From: Flavobacteriales bacterium UBA2426
Lineage (GTDB): Bacteria > Bacteroidota > Bacteroidia > Flavobacteriales_F > PHOS-HE28
Direction: 5' to 3'
NCBI GenBank assembly: GCA_002342985.1
Contig: DDRC01000067.1
Span: 1,830-11,407 of the forward strand
DNA: 9,578 nt
Part shown: positions 5,654 through 9,578 of the stretch, in pieces
How positions within the stretch are numbered: the stretch's first letter is position 1
Layout: the number at the start of each line of letters is the position of its first letter
Program-made: the position numbers and the translations under genes
Notes under the pieces: generated by a model
The model's database searches: none
Seen by the model: only the letters and a program-made list of their open reading frames with translations
Told to the model about the DNA's origin: nothing

Positions 5654-6817
5654 CTATTTCTGTACGACCACCTCCACCCTCCGGTTCTTGCTCATGCTCA
5701 CCTCGGAACCGCCATCATCGGCGGGCTCGGAGGCATCTCTCCCGGCCACCGTGATCCGCGCGGCCTCCACCCCGCCCTCCACCAGCGCATCGCGCACCGC
5801 CTCCGCGCGCTCCTTGCCCAGCTCCAGCAGATCGGGACGCACGCGCGTGCGGTCCAGCTCCGTGGCATCCACATGGCCGATGAGCTCCACCTTGAACGCG
5901 GGATCCGCCTTCATTGCGGCGATGAGGTCATTGAGCCAGGTATCCATGGAGGGATCGAGGGAGCGCTGGAAGCGCTTGAAGTAGAACACCTGCATATCGG
6001 CCTTCTCCACCGGCTTCATGCTCGGCGGGGTGACGCCCTTCCTGCTGAAGATGAACTCGCTCTCGGCGTCCTTCAATTGCTCGCAGGAGCAGGAGGTGCG
6101 GTTCTTCACCGGGTAGACCTCCACATTATCGATGTAGTAGTAGGCGGAGAAGACCTGGGGACGGGTCTCGCCCCGCGGGCGCTTGGCCTTCTCGTTGGGG
6201 GTCTTCTCGTTGCCGGCGAAGTTGCCGATGATCATCCACTCCTCGTTGCCCTTGCTCTCGTAGGTGCCGCACACGCCCTGCCAACTGAACATGTCGTTGT
6301 ATACACGGGTTCGAACGGGGGGCACGGTCACGTCGAAGGTGAGGCTGGCGGGGTCGTCCTTCTGCACCATGTCCTTACCGAACCACGCACCCAGCTCGCC
6401 GGTGGAATACTTGCTGAGGTCGCCGAGGGTGACGTAGAACCGCACGCAGTAGAGCGAGTCCTTCTTCATCTTGTGCTTGAGCTGCGTCTGGATGTAAGTG
6501 CGCGGCTCCTTGTTCTGGTAGCTCCACCAGCGCACCCCCGCGTAGTTCGACCCGCTGAGCGCCATCTGCTCCCCGGCGAAGTTCTTCGGGGCGCTCACCG
6601 TGCTCTCCACCGTCGCGTTCTCGCTGAAGAGATCGGCCTTCTTCGCCGTGGGCGACGACCAGCCTTTGGCATACTGGATGCCGCCGGGCCGCTTGAGCTT
6701 CTTTCCATCCATCTGCTCGAAGTCGCCGTTCACCACCCAAGTGCGGGCGGTATCGATCGCCTGGCCCATGAGGAGGGTGCTGGCGGAGAGGGAAAGCAGG
6801 AAGAAGAAGGTGCGCAT
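5654..6817 (-). CDS. OmpA-family envelope protein with N-terminal beta-sandwich-like domain
   Basis: 387 residues from the ATG at 6815-6817; a GTG two codons upstream (6821-6823) is a less likely start. The signal peptide is MRTFFFLLSLSASTLLMGQA. Residues 27-240 begin with VVNGDFEQ and end with SAYYYIDNVEVYPV, the pattern of jelly-roll, carbohydrate-binding-like modules common in Bacteroidota exported proteins; this is by pattern only. A CSC motif (243-245) leads into a linker. Residues 275-386 are an OmpA C-terminal peptidoglycan-binding domain: VELIGHVDATE (310-320), ELGKERAEAVRDALVEGGV (332-350) with the conserved RA, RITVAG, and NRRVEVVV (378-385). The usual glycine and NxxLS after GHxD are replaced by a longer ELDRTRVRPDLLEL stretch. 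It probably links the outer membrane or a surface structure to peptidoglycan. A terminator separates it from the upstream barrel gene. Confidence 0.88.
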   Translation of the reverse strand: MRTFFFLLSLSASTLLMGQAIDTARTWVVNGDFEQMDGKKLKRPGGIQYAKGWSSPTAKKADLFSENATVESTVSAPKNFAGEQMALSGSNYAGVRWWSYQNKEPRTYIQTQLKHKMKKDSLYCVRFYVTLGDLSKYSTGELGAWFGKDMVQKDDPASLTFDVTVPPVRTRVYNDMFSWQGVCGTYESKGNEEWMIIGNFAGNEKTPNEKAKRPRGETRPQVFSAYYYIDNVEVYPVKNRTSCSCEQLKDAESEFIFSRKGVTPPSMKPVEKADMQVFYFKRFQRSLDPSMDTWLNDLIAAMKADPAFKVELIGHVDATELDRTRVRPDLLELGKERAEAVRDALVEGGVEAARITVAGRDASEPADDGGSEVSMSKNRRVEVVVQK

Positions 6818-6898
6818 GGTCACGGGGATTGATGATGCCGGCTTCCCGGCGGCGGGGAAATTAATCGGTGCTGGTCAGCCAAGAGCGTGCCAGCCCTG

Positions 6899-6932
6899 AA
6901 AAGACGGCGGCGGGACCCGAAGGCCCCGCCGC
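6899..6932 (-). terminator. Intrinsic terminator with UUCG tetraloop after the beta-barrel gene
   Basis: Read on the minus strand, GCGGCGGGGCC (6932-6922) pairs with GGTCCCGCCGC (6917-6907) through 11 pairs with one G-U, capped by TTCG (6921-6918). A C-TTCG-G loop is exceptionally stable. The stem is followed by CGTC and a short T-run (6902-6899). It starts 20 bases after the stop codon of the barrel gene and lies before the OmpA gene, so the two genes are probably transcribed separately. On the plus strand neither the loop nor the tail fits a terminator. Confidence 0.85.
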
Positions 6933-6952
6933 GCAAGATGAGGTGTCGCGGA

Positions 6953-7687
6953 TCAGTCCTTGATGAAGGCGTAGCCAACGGAGACCTGAATCACGTTGGC
7001 ATTGGTCTTGACCGTGTAATTGGTGCCACCGGGCAGGTCAATCTCTGTTTCTGAGTTGAAGGTGTTCAGGCCCCTCCAGTAGCGCAGGCCGAAGCTCAGG
7101 CCGTTCTCCAACTGGTAATTGCCGCCCACGGCCAAGCCGAGCTCCATGCCGCGGATGCCTTCCGTGGAGCTGTTATCGCCGCTCGACTCGCTGGTGGTGG
7201 TGGTGGTGGTGCTGCCCGTGGTGGTGGTCGTTGTCGACTTGGAGTCGAACTTCGACTTGTAGCCCATGAGGAAACCAAGGCCCGGACCGGCTTGGACGGA
7301 CAAGCCTTCCGTAGCCTGGAAGTTCAGCAGGATGGGCAGCTCGATGTAAGAAGCCGTCGCGGAGCCATCGGTCTCGGTCTTCGTGGTGATGGTGGTTCCG
7401 AGAACGGATGTCGTGGAAGTCGTCTCATCCGAGAAAGAAGTGCCGCGAGCGCTGTACAGCAACTCCGTGCGGACCCCGATCCTATCGGAGAAATTGTAGT
7501 TCACGAAGCCACCGACGTGAAAGCCGATGCCACTATCGCTCTCAGGCTTCTCCTCCGGTTCGGGGTCGACCTTGGTGCCGTAGATGCTGTAGTTGAGACC
7601 GGCTTTCGCTCCGATGGTGAGCTGGGCACTCACCGTGCCAGCCAAGAGGAAACTCGCCGTCGCAAAAAGGATGTGCTTGATGTTCAT
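6953..7687 (-). CDS. PorT-like outer-membrane beta-barrel protein (OMP_b-brl_2 type)
   Basis: 244 residues from the ATG at 7685-7687. The frame is open upstream to 7768, but the signal peptide MNIKHILFATASFLLAGTVSA followed by QLTIGAKAGLNYS fixes the start. The mature protein is a chain of amphipathic strands with the family's usual phrases: GFHVGGFVNYNFSDRIGVRTELLYSARG (56-82), SYIELPILLNF (113-123), LSVQAGPGLGFLMGYKSK (129-146), LGLAVGGNYQLENGLSFGLRYWRGLN (183-208) and IQVSVGYAFI at the C-terminus. This is a small eight-strand-type barrel in the outer membrane, function unknown. Three long polar loops stand out: 39-53 (acidic, Pro-rich), 83-111 (Thr/Ser-rich) and 147-177, which holds two runs of six threonines. 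Likely monocistronic: a promoter candidate lies at 7732-7761 and a strong terminator follows. The TCAAACC element sits 15 bases before the ATG. Confidence 0.88.
   Translation of the reverse strand: MNIKHILFATASFLLAGTVSAQLTIGAKAGLNYSIYGTKVDPEPEEKPESDSGIGFHVGGFVNYNFSDRIGVRTELLYSARGTSFSDETTSTTSVLGTTITTKTETDGSATASYIELPILLNFQATEGLSVQAGPGLGFLMGYKSKFDSKSTTTTTTGSTTTTTTSESSGDNSSTEGIRGMELGLAVGGNYQLENGLSFGLRYWRGLNTFNSETEIDLPGGTNYTVKTNANVIQVSVGYAFIKD
7193..7234 (-). repeat. ACC trinucleotide repeat encoding a poly-threonine loop
   Basis: On the minus strand the barrel gene has a run of six ACC codons (7193-7210) and, separated by GGC-AGC, a second run of Thr codons with three ACC in the middle (7217-7234). 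The product has two blocks of six Thr joined by Gly-Ser (residues 152-165) in a predicted surface loop. In-frame triplet repeats like this can change length by slippage without breaking the gene. Confidence 0.8.
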
Positions 7688-7731
7688 GTCGTTTCGGTTT
7701 GAAGTGCGGGGCCGTTGTCCGACCACGGGCG

Positions 7732-7761
7732 CAAAGGTCGAAGGACCGGCAGCCTGCCGAA
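7732..7761 (-). promoter_or_regulatory. Candidate promoter for the beta-barrel gene, with a dyad in the spacer
   Basis: On the minus strand TTC (7759-7761) and GACCTTTG (7732-7739) are 19 bases apart, the same layout as the TM2 promoter, with one mismatch in each element. The -7 element ends 44 bases before the ATG. The spacer contains the near-palindrome CGGCAG-C-CTGCCG (7747-7759), which might bind a regulator. It lies in the 84-base gap after the aconitase stop. Confidence 0.35.
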
Positions 7762-7771
7762 CTGACATCCC

Positions 7772-9578
7772 TCAGCCTTTCTGCTGTGCGCGGATGATGT
7801 TGAGCGCACCGCCGGCCTTGAACCACTCGATCTGCTGGGCATTGTAGGTGTGGTTCACCTGGATGGTGTCCTTGGACCCATCCTTGTGGTTCAGCACCAG
7901 CGTGAGGGGCTTGCCCGGCGCGAAAGCCGTGAGGTCCGTGAAGTCGATGCGGTCGTCCTCCTGGATCTTGTCGTAGTCAGCCTCGTTGCTGAAGGTGAGG
8001 GCGAGCATGCCCTGCTTCTTCAGGTTGGTCTCGTGGATGCGCGCGAAGCTCTTCACCAGCACGGCCTTCACGCCCAGGTGGCGCGGCTGCATGGCGGCGT
8101 GCTCGCGGCTGCTGCCCTCGCCGTAGTTCTGGTCGCCCACCACGATGCTGGGCTGGCCGGCCGCCTTGTACGCGCGCTGCGTCGCGGGCACGGGGCCATA
8201 GATGCCGTCGAGCTGGTTCTTCACCTCGTTGGCCTTGCCGTTGAAGAAGTTGATGGCGCCGATCAGCGTGTTGTTGCTGATGTTGTCCAGGTGGCCGCGG
8301 TACTTCAGCCAGGTGCCGGCCATGCTGATGTGGTCCGTGGTGCACTTGCCCTTGGCCTTGATCAGCACCACCGCGTCGGTGATGTTCTTCCCGTCCCATG
8401 CGGGGAAGGGCTCCAGCAGCTGCAGGCGCTCGCTGTCGGGCTTCACGTTTACCACCACACCGCTGCCGTCCGCAGCGGGGGCCACGAAACCAGCATCCTT
8501 CACCTCGAAGCCCATCGGGGGCAGCTCGATGCCCTTCGGCTCGTCCAGCTTCACCTTCTTGCCCTCCTCGTTGACCAGCTCATCGGTCATGGGGTTGAAG
8601 GTGAGGTCGCCGGCGATGGCCAGGGCGGTCACCACCTCGGGGCTGGCCACGAAGGCGTGGGTGTTGGGGTTGCCGTCGTTGCGGGCGGCGAAGTTGCGGT
8701 TGAAGCTGGTGATGATGGAGTTCTTGCGGTTGGGGTCGTTGCTGTGACGTGCCCACTGACCGATGCAGGGACCGCAAGCGTTGGCCAGCACCACGCCGCC
8801 CATCTTGTCGAAGGTGGCCAGGATGCCGTCGCGTTCGGCGGTGTAGCGCACCTGCTCGCTGCCCGGGGTGATGGTGAACTCGCTCTTCGCCTTCAGCTTC
8901 TTGTCCACGGCCTGCTGCGCGAGGCTGGCGCTGCGGGTGAGGTCCTCGTAGCTGCTGTTGGTGCACGAGCCGATGAGGCCCACCTCCAGCTGCGCGGGCC
9001 AGCCGTTCTCCTTCACGGCGGCGGCGAACTTGCTCAGCGGCCACGCCAGGTCCGGGGTGAACGGGCCGTTGATGTGCGGCTCCAGTTCGCTGAGGTTGAT
9101 CTCGATCACCTGGTCGAAGTACTTCGCGGGATCGGCATACACCTCGGGGTCGCCCTGCAGGTGCTCGGCGATGGCGTCGGCCAGGGCGGCCACCTCGGCA
9201 CGGCCGGTGCCCTTCAGGTAGCGGCGCATGCTGTCGTCGTAGCTGAAGGTGCTGGTGGTGGCCCCGATCTCGGCGCCCATGTTGGCGATGGTGCCCTTGC
9301 CGGTGCAGCTCATGCTCTCGGCGCCTTCACCGAAGTACTCCACGATGGCGCCAGTGCCGCCCTTCACGGTGAGGATGCCGGCCACCTTCAGGATCACGTC
9401 CTTGGGGCTGGCCCAACCGCTGAGCTTGCCGGTGAGCTTCACGCCGATGAGCTTGGGCCATTTCAGTTCCCAGGCCAGGCCGCTCATCACGTCGCAGGCG
9501 TCGGCGCCACCCACACCGATGGCGATCATGCCCAGGCCACCGGCGTTCACCGTGTGGCTGTCGGTGCCGATCATCATG
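7772..9578 (-). CDS. acn: Aconitate hydratase, mitochondrial type (C-terminal 600 residues; N-terminus beyond right edge)
   Basis: Catalyses citrate to isocitrate in the TCA cycle through a [4Fe-4S] cluster. The visible part begins in domain 1 at [20 protein letters not shown], so roughly the first 155 residues are missing; full-length relatives are about 755. Cluster ligands are visible: Cys205 in [11 protein letters not shown] and Cys268/Cys271 in [10 protein letters not shown] (numbered within this fragment). Also present are [21 protein letters not shown] (300-320), [22 protein letters not shown] (411-432), and the swivel-domain substrate loop [18 protein letters not shown] (485-502) with [14 protein letters not shown]. 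These phrases are those of mitochondrial ACO2-type aconitase rather than the AcnA/IRP or AcnB types. The first ATG seen at 9577 is internal, not the start. Codon use is strongly biased to C- and G-ending codons, as expected for an abundant enzyme. All visible active-site motifs are intact. Confidence 0.97.
   Translation of the reverse strand, partial: MMIGTDSHTVNAGGLGMIAIGVGGADACDVMSGLAWELKWPKLIGVKLTGKLSGWASPKDVILKVAGILTVKGGTGAIVEYFGEGAESMSCTGKGTIANMGAEIGATTSTFSYDDSMRRYLKGTGRAEVAALADAIAEHLQGDPEVYADPAKYFDQVIEINLSELEPHINGPFTPDLAWPLSKFAAAVKENGWPAQLEVGLIGSCTNSSYEDLTRSASLAQQAVDKKLKAKSEFTITPGSEQVRYTAERDGILATFDKMGGVVLANACGPCIGQWARHSNDPNRKNSIITSFNRNFAARNDGNPNTHAFVASPEVVTALAIAGDLTFNPMTDELVNEEGKKVKLDEPKGIELPPMGFEVKDAGFVAPAADGSGVVVNVKPDSERLQLLEPFPAWDGKNITDAVVLIKAKGKCTTDHISMAGTWLKYRGHLDNISNNTLIGAINFFNGKANEVKNQLDGIYGPVPATQRAYKAAGQPSIVVGDQNYGEGSSREHAAMQPRHLGVKAVLVKSFARIHETNLKKQGMLALTFSNEADYDKIQEDDRIDFTDLTAFAPGKPLTLVLNHKDGSKDTIQVNHTYNAQQIEWFKAGGALNIIRAQQKG

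Noticed and set aside
5628..5656. Six T residues (minus strand, 5633-5628) after the OmpA stop as an intrinsic terminator
   Set aside because: The GC-rich sequence before the T-run forms only about three base pairs, so no credible stem. Some termination may occur, but I cannot support it.
5492..6832. A 446-codon plus-strand frame antisense to the OmpA gene
   Set aside because: Same reason: its His/Leu/Ala/Gly-rich product mirrors the OmpA gene, which has a signal peptide and known motifs.
6818..6890. A promoter for the OmpA gene around TTG and TAATTT (about 6850-6882)
   Set aside because: The elements are only 16 bases apart and the -7 match is poor, so it does not meet the standard used for the other promoters. 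A promoter is still expected after the terminator at 6899-6932.
7736..7771. A terminator for aconitase formed by GGTC-CTTC-GACC followed by TTT
   Set aside because: The stem is four pairs and the T-run three bases. The same bases fit the barrel promoter candidate better.
1..9578. Mobile element, CRISPR array, tRNA/rRNA or defence system
   Set aside because: No transposase, integrase, spaced direct repeats, tRNA-like folds or known defence motifs are visible, and the genes form an ordinary core-genome arrangement.

Overview
This is a GC-rich stretch of chromosome that reads as Bacteroidota, most likely a high-GC lineage near Flavobacteriales. Three things support this: the protein families (OprO/P-type porin, PorT-like outer-membrane barrel, OmpA protein with a long N-terminal domain, TM2-domain lipoprotein next to a DUF2752 protein, mitochondrial-type aconitase); the near absence of Shine-Dalgarno sequences; and several promoter candidates of the Bacteroidota form TTTG / 19 bases / TAnnTTTG. 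The taxonomic call is inference from these traits.

Layout, left to right. Bases 1-821 (minus) hold the N-terminal part of a phosphate-selective-porin-type (Porin_O_P) protein that runs off the left edge. Just upstream of it lies a DinB-family protein (852-1343, minus). A divergent gene (1433-1975, plus) encodes a 180-residue conserved-looking protein of unknown function, and is the only plus-strand gene. Its stop codon interlocks with that of lhgO (L-2-hydroxyglutarate oxidase, 1972-3204, minus). Upstream of lhgO on the minus strand are a UMF1-type MFS transporter (3259-4590), a small DUF2752 membrane protein (4635-4979) and a TM2-domain lipoprotein (4954-5565). These four genes are tightly packed and look like one transcription unit, TM2 - DUF2752 - MFS - lhgO, starting from a promoter near 5588-5617. 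Next come three minus-strand genes: an OmpA-family envelope protein (5654-6817), a PorT-like beta-barrel protein (6953-7687) followed by a very clear UUCG-loop terminator, and the C-terminal 600 residues of aconitate hydratase, which enters from the right edge (7772-9578).

Functionally the window mixes central carbon metabolism (aconitase; L-2-hydroxyglutarate repair, which returns 2-oxoglutarate to the TCA cycle) with cell-envelope proteins (porin, OmpA, barrel, TM2 lipoprotein). I see no phage, IS element, CRISPR array, tRNA, rRNA, toxin-antitoxin or defence system. The region looks like ordinary core genome. The most unusual signals are small: a perfect 14-bp inverted repeat with a U-rich tail inside the DUF2752 reading frame, a dyad sitting on the TM2 promoter, and a TCAAnCC leader element at exactly the same distance from the ATG in three exported-protein genes.
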